The notes under the pieces: generated by a model | Database searches by the model: none | What the model was told of the DNA's origin: nothing | Seen by the model: the letters and a program-made list of their open reading frames with translations, nothing else | Shown here: one piece after another, positions 24,601 to 39,600 of the stretch | How positions within the stretch are numbered: position 1 is the first letter of the stretch | Layout: every line of letters starts with the position of its first letter | Position numbers and translations under genes: made by a program | Source: Lutraria lutraria | Taxonomy: Eukaryota > Mollusca > Bivalvia > Venerida > Mactridae | Assembly: GCA_964023205.1 (NCBI GenBank) | Contig: OZ026844.1 | Span: forward strand, 26,076,934-26,140,933 | Direction: 5' to 3' | Length of the DNA: 64,000 nucleotides

Positions 24601-27600
24601 TATCTATCTACGTGATAAAATATAGTATTAAATTCTGCCAACTACTGAAATACATGTATATTCAAGAATATTTACATCTGAACAAGTTGATTTCAGATTA
24701 ATATTTCACATGACATGTTTGTGGGTGCAGGGTACATTTTTAGCTTATCTGAGCACAAAGTGTTATCTCAGTGTTTTCAGTTTTGCAACTAGAATTTCAA
24801 ACTCATCATTATGACCTGTAATTCAAGTTTTTGTCTATTTGATGTAGTTTATTTTATCAAAGACTTGTATATACATTTTTTGCTTTTTTCCTGTTCAGAT
24901 GGTATGGAAGAACCAATTGTTGGTGTCACATCTAATGGATTCTCAGTGGCTGATATATCTGTAATGGAGGGTCAATCTGTAATATTTGTTTGGCAAGACC
25001 AGAAAGAAGCAGCTGATGTTGTACAGGTAAGACAACACTAAAAGTTGAATTGAGGCCATGTTTTAGTGCAATATTGACTGATAAGTGAAGCACTTTATGG
25101 GTAGGATTTCTGAGCTCTAACTATTCACATAAATTATCATCATGGACAGGGTGTAATAAATTTTGAAATCTTATTCGGTCCTGGACTCGGACCTCCTAAA
25201 AAAATTATGTAAGTTGTCAGCATTGAAAGTATGCATCCCTTGTAGCTGTTCATCACCCAGGAGAAAAGCTTACAGATAAGTTTGTCCCAAGGTGTACTAT
25301 TTTAACCAAACAATTATTTTCTTTGCCCAATTGAAGGCTTTATGTTTTCATGGCTGTACGTGTAGTGTATCACAATGAAAAGTATTTGAGTATATTGTAA
25401 AACTTAATCCTTAAACCTATTAGTAGACAAGTATGCAAATCTGCTTCTGATAATACAAAAGTACGGTATAGAATTGATCTTATGAAAAATGAAATGTTCA
25501 AAGATTTCCATGGGATACACTACCCACCCAATGTAATTTTTCTTGTCTTTGTCGATTATATTCTTTTTGGGAAGTGGAAGTTATTTGGGCTTGGTGTTTC
25601 AGTCCAATGTCATGTTTCATGATTTAGATATATTTTCTGCTTATAGAAAATGATTTCTGAGTGTGTGAGATTGTTAAATAGGACAAATACAAATTCCTAG
25701 CCGGTACACAATGTCAATGCTGATGGTCAGACATATTTGTCCAACTCTTGTAGAATATGACTTTTTGTTAAATCAGCTATATCTATAGAGTATAGATTAT
25801 TGATCTGTTTATTTTCTGTACACTCCCTAGAGAGTAACATCAAACATTCTATGTTTGCTTCTTATGTAGACAATGAAGGTTAAACAAGGGTCATCTAAAA
25901 AGTTCTGAATGTCTGGTTGCTATGATGGTTAAAAACAATGTTTTAATTCTGAGTTGCTGAAGGTTAATCACGGAGTACCTTAGCACTCTTCTAGAAACTG
26001 AACTTGACAATAGAATTTAATTTTAGATTTTGTTCATCTGATTGTTAATCATTTCGTCACTTTTAATGTATTTTCAATTACATTGAATCCTCAAAACTTT
26101 TCTGGAGCGTAAAGATCATTTTCTTGCTCTCCATAGATTTAAACCCAAACCTTGTGGAGATGTTTGGAAATCATTTACTGTTCATCATCCACTGTAAATC
26201 TACTTAAAAATTATACCAGTTTATAGGATATCTGCATTATACTTCTTTAAGTAAAATATTTCTATGTCATTGATTGTAAGAATAAATATTACAAGCTGAA
26301 TAATTGATCTGTATGCATGATAAGGTTGTATGTCATGAGAAAGATTTTCTATCAGTTACATTTAGAGCTAATTTTGTTCAATATTTAAGCTCGTTTTATG
26401 TAACCCATGAAATTATAGCAATTGATATAAAGCACTCTTCTTATCTATATGTAATTGTTTACCTAGTTTCCTTGATTACATTTAACAACAAAAGCAAATA
26501 GTAGCAGTAACTATGTGTAGAAAATCTTAAGTAAATAATTGATGAGGGTTCGATTTACCATATGTTTGTAAAGGTTGTATTACACTGCTAAGTTTAAGAA
26601 CTGTAAAGGTAGTTTTACACCACATGGTTAAATTGACTTTATATAGATTGAAGTGATATTTGATGATTTAAACTAGAAAATGACTTTGTATAATAATCCT
26701 TACTGAATGTTTTGGTGTACATGTATTACTTGTTTTCCTACCAAATGATAAATGCTTTCATTTTTGGCTTGACTATTCAAAGAATAGTGGGGCTATCCTA
26801 CTTTCCCGGGCGTCAGTGAAACACTTTTGTTAAAGTTTTGTGTGCAACTTCTTGTACAACTTCATATCTCATCAACCACTAAAGATATTTGCTTCGTACT
26901 TTACACATGTCTTTGAGATCATAATTCCTGGTTAAATTTATGCATTCTACATCAATCTTCAAAATTATTCATTGATTTTGAAACTTAAATTAATACATGT
27001 CTTCAGAATCATACTTGGAAGTCACTATCCATAACTCTCACAAATTATGAATTTTGACTGATTTATGGCCCCTTGGGAACATTTTCCATAATCATAATTG
27101 TAGGTATTCCCATTTGAGAACTTAAAAGATTTCATTAAACATTGTCTTCTTTCATCTTGTTTGTCATTATTTTACGTTCATGATTGTTAAAAACTTTTTT
27201 CAATTGCTTTTTTTTTGCTGATATGATCCAAAGCGTATACCTGGTGGGTGGACTCACCAACCTTCCATTAGCTAGCTAGATAGCTTCCTCACATGTGTCA
27301 ATTGGTCATAGGTACTGTATACGTTGAAATTTTGGCGGTGGTTTAATGTTCGCTATTTTGGCGGTTGATAGGTTTCAGCCAATTTAAAACCCCGCGAATA
27401 ATTCACACCGCAGATATATAACACCGCCAATAATGGAAAAACATTTTTTTGACTTAAGCTTAAAATAATTAATCAGTGGTTAAATATCCAAATAAATGCA
27501 AATAAGTTATACTTTTGTAAGTCCACTTCTATACTATTTTATTAAATTTAGAACCAGAAACCATCGATTACCAATAGAAACAGGTAGCTGGCTAAGAACA

Positions 27601-30600
27601 CCAATAAATCAAAGATTATGTAACACCTGTCAAGATAAAATTGGCGACGAGTTCCATTATTTATTCGAATGTTCTCAATTTAATGATGAAAGAAAACGAT
27701 TTTTGAAACCCATCTATTACCGTCGACCAAATATGTTTAAACGGGAAAATCTAATGTGCACAAAAAATAAGTTAGAATTAAATAAGTTATGTAAATTTGT
27801 AAAATGTATAATCCAAAAAGTGATAATGTAATTCTTCTATATGCTGAAATTGTTAAATATTATGTCGATACACTTTGACAAATGTATATTTTTCAGTATG
27901 TCTAAATTCTATAGCCTCGTTTATTTGTTTTGTTTTATTGTAAAAACCTCATATTTGCATGTTTTGTACATGTATTGAGCGAATAAATGACATGTTGTTC
28001 TGTACATATACATAAAATGGCATATAGAAATAGTCGTTATCAACAAAAAAGCTAAGTGATATGGACAAACAAGCAAACCATTACCATTTGTTAATAAAAG
28101 GTGCTAATCTTCGACGGTGTTTGCAATTTTTATAACAAAGGGATACTATTAACGATGTATATCACAATAAGACAAGGGCATTGTACAAGTATATGGAAGG
28201 TGCGAACATGTTTACAAACAAAGAACATTTAAAGATGTAAAGCAAATTAAAATATAGGTTACATTGGTTTAATTTTAGCGGCGGCGGACAATAGATGGTT
28301 TTATTTTGGCGGATTTTTAAGAAATCGCCAATTCTTGACCACCGCCAATATTTAAATTTCCAAAAAACGCCAAATTTTAGCCCCACCAATTTAAAGACGT
28401 ATACAGTAAGTGGCTAGTGATTACCACAGGTGTATGAATGCCCCACAGACCCTCTACTACCCAGGAATTATTTTGTTGTTATAAAACATGTTATAAACAA
28501 TATTTGACAGTGTTTGAGAGCGTTAAAAGAATTCCTGGGTAGTAGAGGGTGGGGGGCCTTCACACGCCGGTTGCCTGTGGTGATTACCAGCCAGAGGCCA
28601 TAACCACTCAACCACCGAATCCCCTAGTTTTCGAGGGAGTATGTGAACAAGATAGGCTGTAACAATGTCACATTGTCAACTGGTGAATCTTAGTATTTTC
28701 TTATGTATATACAGAGGCGCTGGAGCTGGGCAATATTTCGCCAAAAAGATCAATTTCGGCAAAAGTTCACTTGAGGCAGGGGTACATCCCCTCCCAAACC
28801 CACCGCATCTGCTGCCCCAATGTCAAATTGCTTCTGGTGCCTCTGAATGATAAAATATACAATAAATAATTGTATTCCATTTTCAGGTTATTCATGATGG
28901 TGACAAATTAAGACCTGTGATTGGTGGATTTAGTGGAAGATGTCAGGAAACAAAAGGACAATATGAACAACAGTTTAATTTAGAAGGAGAATATAAATTT
29001 GCTTTGTAAGTACAATAAATTGCCATTGTAATGAATTTGTTAATTATGTATTATTATAATTATGTAAGGATTTTACTTCATTTATTGCTACATTGTCTTA
29101 GAAATGACAAAGTTGCATCTTGGAGAGGAGACTGGCACTTAGAGCCAGTTTTGTGGTCTTGGATTTGTACTTGATGCCAAAGTATGGTACAGTAATCACT
29201 TGTGTATAGGTCGCACCCTTATATAAGATGCAGGTAAAAAAAAAAACTGTAATCGTTGGGGGAAAAGTCTCCATATTCATGTGTAACGCAAACAAATTTT
29301 TGGATTGTGTTCTTCACCTATGTATAAGACGCACTGATTTTTGTACCCAATTAAAAAAATACATGCGGCTTATACACAAGTGATTATAGAACTTTACAAG
29401 TCTACTAAAATGCTGATATGTTATCTGTTTGCTGAAATAAGAACATGAGAGAATCCTTCTCATGTGGGGTACATCAGTTCTTGATGTTGTTTTTCTGTCC
29501 ATCCGTTCGTCTGTACGAGGTTAAGTATATTTTACCGTTTTGTCCATCTTTTTGAAACATATACAGTTATTGACTTGGACCATCCTGAATGCAGATATAT
29601 CACCTAACCTTGATTTGACATTGACCGTAAAAATGATAATTACCTTAATTGGATGTACAATATTTCGAGTATACCCTTTCCTCTAGCATCAATGGCTATT
29701 TCTTAGTGAACTACATTTTACATCTACTATATGTCTAGCACCAACAATACCTACCTGTATTATATTGATTTTCAATGATATTACTTATTTCTGGCATAGT
29801 TAGGGAACTTTAGATATATATATATATTAGATTACTGAATGCGGCAGGTGGGTGTCAAGCAGGTGGTTTCCGGTCAAAAACTTAAGTTTGGATTGACCAA
29901 TCTTGACTGAACTGGGTATTTAGCATCCTTGCATGAATGCCTAGCTTGGGATTTTATTTTGGGTCAGTTTGGTCAAGGTCACTGTTGCTAAAAATGGAAA
30001 ATTAGTTTCCAATCAATAACTTAAGTAAGGATATTGCAATGAAATTTTGTGTATAAATAGCTTACATACAGACCTTGCTTTGAATTGCATTCTGTGCCAA
30101 TAGGGTAAAGGTGACTAAACCACAGATGAAACCTTAGCACAGAATTCTAAAGTACTGTGGTATAAAGCCTTGGAAAACCTGGTTTCGTGACATTGCCATG
30201 TTTCTTGTTCCTATATGGAACATAATTTATAGGGCAGTAATGTATATTTGAAATAGGCTTCTACTTTTACACATTGACCTCATTTTGATTAGGTTAGATT
30301 AGATTAGAGACCTATGTGTTTGTTGAATGCAGCCTATTGTCCTTATTTTATTGTTGTATTGTTAAATTATTGATACAATATCTCAAGCAATAAATGTGAT
30401 GACAAATATGAGGAATCAAGTTAATAGAATGCATCATTAATTCTCAGGTTTTATTCTATTTACAACATTTGAATATCTTAAGTTAGTTTATGTAATCTAC
30501 CTTTAGTTTTTGTTTGGTTATTCAAAGTAGTTCAGTTATAAACAAGCTCTCACTAGTGTATCAGTGTTAGCCAACTTCTCCACTTGAATCAATGGTGGAA

Positions 30601-33600
30601 GACAACTGTCACAGTGAACATGGGTCACCCTGGCTACAGTCTCCCTAAACCTCATATTCATAGTCCTTTAATGCTTTTCTTATGAATAAGGTGGGTGGGG
30701 TCTATTGATGGTTATGTCACACTCATGTCTTCACGGTTTGTGTTAGACTTGTGGATTTGAGGCTAGTTTCAGCAAAGATATATGATATATTCTGTTTTCT
30801 TTATAATGTGTTTATTATTACAAACTCCTTGTCAGTATTTTGATATTACATAATTAGTATAATAATTATTATGTATTTTCTTCAATAGGTCTGGTGTGAG
30901 ATGTACACCATTATTGATTACAGTTAGAAGACGCATTGATTTACAAGCAGACGTAACTGATGATGGTTTTATGCCAGATATTATATACATAGATCAAGGC
31001 CACAGTATCAAATGGACCTGGAAAGGCTGTTCTAGCCCCCATTCTGTACAGGCAGTCAAATACGATATGAGTAAAGCTTGCTTCAAACGTGATGTGGAAT
31101 CTTCTGGTAGTGTGAAAACTGTATCGGGTAGTTACAGACATACTTTCCCGTAAGTACCAGTATGTTCATCATAGGAAGTAGATTTTCTGCAGAACTAATC
31201 ATGTAATAGTCATATTTTATTAGCTCACCTGATTCATCAGGTGAGCTTTTAGGATCGATGAATGTCCGGCGTTTGTCCACAATTAGTTTGTTTACACTCT
31301 AGCATCCACAGCTCTTAACAAATCGTGATCAAACTTGCTCACAATGTATATGGCCACAATGTCTCGGCCAAGTTCGATTATGGGCAAAATCGGACAATAA
31401 CTTCTAGAGTTATGGGCCCTTGACTTTGAAAATTTGCTATATTTAGCTTGTTTACACTCTAGCGCCTAATAATATTTTCAGTAAATGTGTATTACCAAAA
31501 GATCTTGGACAAGTTCAATTATGGGCGGAATCGGACCAGAACTTCAAGAGAATAGAAATTTCTTTATCATACACCACCATGTCACTATAAAACCGACTAT
31601 AAACAATATTAACCAATCAGAAATCATGTAACATTTATAATAGCTATATACATATATATGGCAGTGTACGATAAAGAAATTTCTATTCAAAAGTTTAAAT
31701 CCCGATTTCCCGAATATTTGCGTCTTCTGTAAGAATTTGTGTATCTGTATTAATGTATTTAATTGTTCTATTTAGGACATACTAGTCAATTTCGCATACG
31801 ATCGACTGACAATCTTGCATTAGTATGTGAAATTAGTCCATTTTGGTGTGGCGGCATTTTTTCCGACCAGACGAAATCGGGTCAAATTCTAGCGTTTTTT
31901 GTTCGATTTCTCAGTAACGGATTAGTCTAGGAATTTAGTTTTGGTCTTATTTTGTGCAAATGTATATACCTGAAACCGATGCAAACTTTGATTTGAAGAA
32001 TTCGTTCTTATTGCTTAATAAGTTAGTGTTTTGTAAAAGTTGTGCTCATTCACCGAAATGAAGAGATATACGCCTTCTTATAGTATATATACCAGTTGAA
32101 TGCCATGAATGTGGTCGAATTTTAGGACAATTTTATTATTTTATTATGGGTTAAGTTATTTTGTTTTATGTAGAATTTATTGCAATTTTACCATCACAGG
32201 TCCGTTACTTCTGCCTGTGGAGAGGTTAGTCATCAGTTTCATAGCTGAGCCTTATTAAATCAGCCTGTTTCATTTTCATACTTTTTCTTCAATTTATTTA
32301 CAATATTTCCAGTCGTCCAGGATTGTATTACTTTATGACGGAGAGTTCTGATCTCGGTAAACATCATTATTGTGTGGTACATGTAAGAGAGACACAGAGA
32401 GAGTATCGTGTTGATATAATGGACAGATCATTTCAACCAATGATATTGCTGATTGAAGAAGGTGACAGAGTATGGTGGAGCTGGGACAAACAAAAGGTAA
32501 ATTCATATTTATGCTCCCTTTCAAAGAAAAAGGGATATATTGCTTTGCACATGTCGGATGGTCTGTCCGTGACCAAACATTGTCTGACCAATAACTAGAG
32601 TACGATTTGGCCTAAGCACTTCAGATTTAGTTGGGAGGTTGGTCATCACAAGCAGATGACCCCTTTCGATTTTGAGGTCAGTATGTCAAAGATCAAGGTC
32701 ACAGTGACCCTTGTCCGACAAATATCTAGAGAACGATATGGTCGTAGGTCCTCAGATTTGGTTGGGAGATTGATTTTAAGTTCAATAGTCATGCTACCTT
32801 TAGGGGGCATCCATGTTTCAAAAACACTTCTTGTTTACCTTTCATTTTAACTTATTTATTGGTAATCATAGCAACATGATAATAATTCTATATCGTTGCT
32901 TATCAAATTCATAGTGCACTTTTAATAAAATGACATAATATATAATTACATCTTTAAATGGTAGGAAAGGCTGACCAAAAGTTCATTTGGAAAATTGTCT
33001 GAGGTATATATATATAGTGTCTGTTGTCAGAAGACCATCCAAAAAATTCCTATTAAACATAATGATTTATACTTCCAGTGTAAGAAACATCACAGCGTGT
33101 ATCAGATTGAGGCACCAGGTGTCAACCATGGTGATGATGAACCATATGTGGTAAGTATTGTCGGAGAATTATCTCCAATTTTCATTCCATTTTCTTCAGT
33201 TTTCCTAATTCTTGGTAGAAAATTTGATATTGGAAACTGATGTCCTAGTTGAAACTGTGAGTCTGAAAGTTTGTGCAGCTTGTTCCCTCCTCCTGTAACT
33301 TTTTGTTTTTTTACTTTCAAACTTTTGTTTACTCAATTCATGTTTTTTACATGACAATAAGAGCAATGTAGCACATGATATTAACAAAGTGAAACAGGGT
33401 ATAAATGTATGAAATTGTTAGTTAACTTAATGTTTTAAATAATAAAATTGTAATGTATTGTTAGATTCAAGGCAAAACTTCTGGACGAAAAATGTAAAAA
33501 GTTACATACAGTCGAAACTCATTATATCGAAATCGCTTATATCGAAATCCCGCTTATATCGAAGTAAAAATAAAGTCCCGATTTTTATCCTTCTTATTAC

Positions 33601-36600
33601 ATATTAAAAAAATGCACGTATATCGAATTCGTGGTTCTTGATATTTTTATATATCGAAGTAGATTTTCATTCCAAACCAAATATTTTCAACTATGAAGTG
33701 ACCATCTATGTTGAACCAATTATGTCGCCAACTTGCAAAAGAAATGTTCGCACCTTTTCTGCAAACAAAACACCTACAATTTAAAATCGATATTTAATTA
33801 TTGACAGCTGTATAAACATGTTAGTGTCCATTCTCACGATTATAAAACTGACACAAACATTTCGTTGATGATACAAATTATTATTAATGCTGCTATATGC
33901 TCATTTAAAACTATCTTAAGCATATTTGAAATGTATATAGCAAAACAAATATATCTAAAGTACCCGTATAAGTACCGGTATAAATGTCGTATTCTTATAA
34001 CCCGTTACTATCCCGTACACCAAATAACACGATTAAGTTATTATTATGACACACTGACTTTAGCTCTAAAATGTAAACAGGGGTATCGAAATTCCTTTAT
34101 CGAAGTTCGTTTATATTGAACTATTTTGGCAGGTCCCCAGAACTTCGATATAACGAGTTTCGACTGTATATATTCCGAATTTTCCAGTTTAGTAAAATCT
34201 GGTGTTAATGCCAATCTCAGTCTTGCAAATTATAGATATGTACAAAGAATGTGTGTCTTACATTTTTCTGCTATGATAATGGCTTGCATTTTATATTTAT
34301 GTTGAAATCTTTATTGTAAGATTTTGTGTCTGGTTTTAGCCAATCAAAGATGGATTTAGATGGACCACACCTAGCAAGCAAGGATTGATGTCATACGAGT
34401 TTTTCAAAGCTGGAGTATATTATTTCTCTGATCAGAATTTCCAGGAAGCTGCAGAATACATCGGTACTATCATTGTGAAACCTAAACAAAAAGAACACTT
34501 TGTTGAGTTAACAGAAAATGGCTTCAATCCAGGTAAACAATAACCAACTTTGTGATAAGTTGATTATAAGCTGTTTATGAACAGTATACATGTATGTTAG
34601 TTATGTAGAGTAGTGGACAGTTTATCTTGCCAGTACCTACCATTATAATTCTGTTTCACTGCGTTCATCAAGTGTCTCTCAACTTCCACTTGTCCTGTGG
34701 GAAAGATTGGCTTTGGAAATATATAGTTAATTGCGATAAACATGATAAGATAAGTAAACATAATTATGATTTTATATTTTTAGCTTGTCTGTTTTTGAAG
34801 AAGATCTATTGTGATCACTGTGTTGTCTGTGTCTGTGTTAGCATCTGTGTCATACAAAAACTTTAAAGTAGCTCATAACTCAGAAACTGTAAGGCATAGC
34901 AACATGAAACTTCATAGGTGGACAGATCTCACTGAGGCAGTGAAGAGACATGCATAAGCACCGCTTGCAGTGCTCATGTTGGATGCAAGATTTGATGGTA
35001 TTAAAATCTGCTGATAATATATTTTCTGTTCTATATTTACCTATAGATCTTGTCTATGCTCAAACTGGAGATAGAATATGGTGGACATGGAATGGTCAAG
35101 CTTGTGTTAACCAGAAAAATCCACAACTCTTTGCTATCATGGAAAATGAAACATGTCTTAATCCTACATCCAGAAAGCCATCAGCCAAGGAAGGCGAGGG
35201 TAAGTTCAATTCTGATCTTAAACTAACTTGAGGTTTGAAACAAACTTTAATGACTTGTTTATTAACCAGTGATATGACAATATTCTGAGAATGATCTAAA
35301 TTAGTTAAGAGACCTCAAAAAACTTAACAGGTGATAGAATGATAAATATTTCACAGGTAGTAGAATAATAAATATTTCACAGGTAGTGGAATGATAAATA
35401 TTTCACAGGTAGTGAAAAGATGAATATTTCACAGGTATTGAAAAGATGAATATTTCACAGGTAGTAGAATGATAAATATTTCACAGGTAGTGGAAAGATA
35501 AAATATATGATGAACACAGGTAAATAAAACTACCTGATGAACACGATTGGTGTATATTTTCGTGATTTCTAGACACAGGAGTTCTTTGATATTAATGATA
35601 TGTTACAAGGCCTTGGTATTTCATATGGTGAAATAATTCTTTTTAAACAGGCAAAATTACTTTAATATTTGATTGAATAAACATTAGCCTACAGTACTAG
35701 GTCCTCGTTTCGGACAGAATTATTGATACAGTTTTAAATTTTGTATCAACTCAGAGATATCCCTGCATCACAGAAATCATCTCATTTTAGGCCTTCAGGC
35801 CTTTGATTTATGTGTTGATGTTTTACATTTAATTAAATTGTCATTGGACCTTCCTTAAAATAAAATTGACAAACTGATAGGGTAGTGAGGTTAAAAATCT
35901 TTCTAATGGCTCTTCTAAGCCACAGTTCTTTGCTTCTCTTTATTTTGAAAACAACAATAACATTAACATGACCATGAATTTAAAAAACTAACTTCACATA
36001 AACACATTTTTTTATTTGATATTATTTTGTTTTCATTTCATTTACAAATTACTATTCTATACTATTTATAGAAGTATTTCAATATTTGGATGATGAATCT
36101 CTGATGTTATGTACCAAAGTTGGACTTGCCACCACTCATTTCTCAACTATCGGTGTGTACCATTACCGGATTGCCGACAGTCCAGCAGATTTCAACACCT
36201 GCAGTGTCATTGTAAACCCTGGGCCAAAGGTCAGTGTTATTTGAGATATCATACAAACCATGTTTTCATTTCTAACATAATGATAGTTAAATCTCTTATT
36301 TCTATTTGCATTTATATTTTTGTTGAGGATTGTTGGCATATATATTTTGAATGTATTTATCAATTGTATGGTATTCAGGTATATGAACTATATTACGTGG
36401 GAAAGGTATAAACCAATGTGGCTGTGAATATGGAATTCATTCAATATAATTTAAGAGTATGTTGAAAAAACGGTAAAATTGTTGCAGACCTAACATTTTT
36501 CACTTAATCAGTATTTCTTTTATATACAATGGAGTATTTCTTGTTTTAATACAGAATCACACGATTCATCTCACTGATAATGGATTTGAACCTAAAGTTA

Positions 36601-39600
36601 TTACTGTACGCCCTAATGATCGTGTATGGTGGGTCTGGCAGAGTGGGAAGAAAGAGCACAATATTTTACAGGTAAGACAATCCTGATTATACACTTCGAT
36701 ATATATGTATAACAACTTTGAATGAACAATTAACCCTTTACTTCATGGGCCCGTATATTCACGTGTAGACCGCTTACTTCATAATCCCGGTATTTTGCGT
36801 GTAGACGGTCTACTTCATAATCCCGTTATTCAATGTGGTTGATTTTTGAAGTTTAATAAATAATTTTTCCCAAAATATCGGCGATTTTTTAAATCAACGA
36901 TTGTAAAATTCAATATTTCATGAAGACATAACGTTTAAAAAAAATATTGTTTGTATATAAAATTATGTGGTTAACTGCGGTTAAACACAAGACAGGTCGC
37001 GCGCGCACACGATGACGTATTGTGTTGAGATTACACAGAAGTCTGAAGAAGCGCGGTTCATTTCTAATGACAATTTTGACATGGAATTTTATAGAAGTTA
37101 AGTCAAGTCAAAGCCAAAAAACAGTAGAACAATTATATCTTAAATATTTTCAAGCAAAAGTGACGTAAAAAAGATTATAATCAATAGTTTGCCGTGCCTC
37201 GGTTGCAATAAAAGAAATATACAGTGTCAATGTCTCGTGTGAAAATCAAATTCAAATAAACAAGTAACATGTGCTAATTGATGCGGTCATCAATGGGATT
37301 AAGTTGGCTAACAGTATTGGTCCCTAATTATTATCAAATTTTAATGTCACCCGGAGTTTTATGGTGCTGCATTGTTTGTACAGCTGACACGTGTGACAAA
37401 TTTCCATATCGGATTTAATCTTCTTGTGGGCAGGGCTTATTTATTGAAGAACAATATGAAATTTTATTAAAGTTAATAAATTTTATGAAGACAAAATGAT
37501 CTGTTTAGCAAATGATGAATGTATTATTTTGGGTCATCTGACCTATTAACAATTGTTTACTGATACCAAATTTGAGATTTAGTAACCACAGACCTATTTA
37601 TTATTTTAGGTTTCACATCAAGGAGATCCTATACAAAATGGTTTTTGTAGCGGTTCACCCCGGGATGCTCCGTCTGCTTTCGTTCATCAGTTTATTACCC
37701 CGGGTGTGTTCTACTTTCTAAGTCACAGTCTGCCAAAAATATTTGGAGCTATTGTTGTGTCGACACAACCACAGGTATAGTAATAATTTCTGGTTTCTTG
37801 GCAAAAAGGTTTTATGTTAAAGTTTTGTGTTTATCAATTTCATTTCAGTAAATTAAATGCATTTCTTGAGGAATTGACAATTATGATGCATCTAAAAATG
37901 AAAGTCTATAAAATTCAGTTCATATATCAGCCTAAGAATTGATGTCAGGTCATTAGTTGACTTGAACAAGAACCAACCAATTAGAGGCTTGCGATTTCAG
38001 ACTGGGCACCAAATTGAAGATTTGTTATTCAAGCACCAATAGTATAAGCTTTTGTTTTCTTTTTTCAGGTCCATGAAGTGAATGTAGGAATGGATATAAA
38101 ACCTGACCCTGTCAACATCAAGGTGAATGATATAGTCTGCTGGATTTTCCGCAGTCTGAGAATGTATGATGTCTGCTCTGTCAGCAATGTTGATCAAGTT
38201 GTTGGAAATGAGATTCAGGAACACACAGTTCCACCTAGGTGAGAATATATACTGAATAAAAAATTCTTATTCACTAAAAATGTTGCAAAAATGTTATGTT
38301 TCTTGTGTTTGCTTATGCTGTAAGTTAAGATTACTTTTTATAAAAAACACCTTTGGTTGGTGTTGAAAATCTTTTGACATGGTGAAATTTTACAAAGAAT
38401 GTATATTAGCATGCAACCACAGGTTGTTCCTCATGTATTCTATAGAAGCTTTTTTCTCAGCCATTTAAAAAAGCATATAGTTGAAATTCAGTGAATATAT
38501 TATGATCCGATTCACTGGACCCTTGATTCAAAGATTTGATCTGTATCAACAGACGCTGTATGAGTAAAGCTATCATGAAGACTGGTGTGAAACATTTCTA
38601 CAGCAAATCTTTCTCAAAAGGCAAAAGTGGCAAAGAAAATGTAAGTTTTACTGTTTTAGTTCTATCACTAATTGTAAAAAATTAATATACTGGTAGCACT
38701 TTATGATTTTCTTTTTTGAAAATCACATGGAATTATCAAGGAAACACAGAACAAATTACCTGTATCACCAAATATTTTCAGCTTTAAGTATTTTTTTTAT
38801 TGATTGGTTCCAGTAAATAATTGATTGTTTTTCTAGTGCTGTCTTCTACTTTTATGTGGTCACAGAGTGTGCTAAACCTTGTTATATCTAGGATTCAAAT
38901 AAATTTCAAAATGTTTTCAGAGTTTTATGACATAAGTAATTTATGATTATTTTTATCACATCAACAGTACATCGATGATGTAAAATTGAGCAGCGTACTG
39001 TGTGATGATAGATTTGATAATGCCGTAGTGAGGGTAGACAAGGATGGCTTCCATCCAGCAGTGTATTACATACAGAGGGGACAGAGTGTGTTGTGGACAT
39101 GGAAGGGTAATGAGGATGAAGAAGCCCATAACATCATACATGTGAAATCTCCAGACAGTGATGTAAGTGGGAATGAAAAAATTATATGTGTCTTTCAGAA
39201 ATTATTTATTTTTATAAATACTTACATAGAAAGAAAGTGAAAGTAGTACATTACAAGATTTATTAAGAGATTTTTATTAATCTGGACACAAATGTTGAAC
39301 ATGATGAAAAGAAATGTCACACCTTATTATATGGCATCAAAGGTCAAGGTCATCAATCAACAGCTCTCTGTATAATTATTATACATTTATTTTGTACTCA
39401 CTTTGTATTTTTTATTTCTGTTCGTAAGGTTCAATATCTGCTACTATTTTTTATATGTACATCATGGTTATATTACACAGGAACCACTTAATGTAATTCA
39501 TGGGGCAAAGTCCTTCAACAGTGGCAAGCCTATTGTAAACAACAGTTTCTTGTATACATTTGATGAAGATGGTTCTTACACTGTGGCCTCACAGGGAGCT

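Noticed and set aside
33865..34119. 84-codon frame inside the TA-flanked element as a transposase
   Set aside because: No DDE-type or helix-turn-helix motif; the AT-rich interior gives random frames.
38906..39141. Minus-strand frames opposite exon 15
   Set aside because: Antisense shadows of a real exon with the cupredoxin signature and good splice sites on the plus strand.
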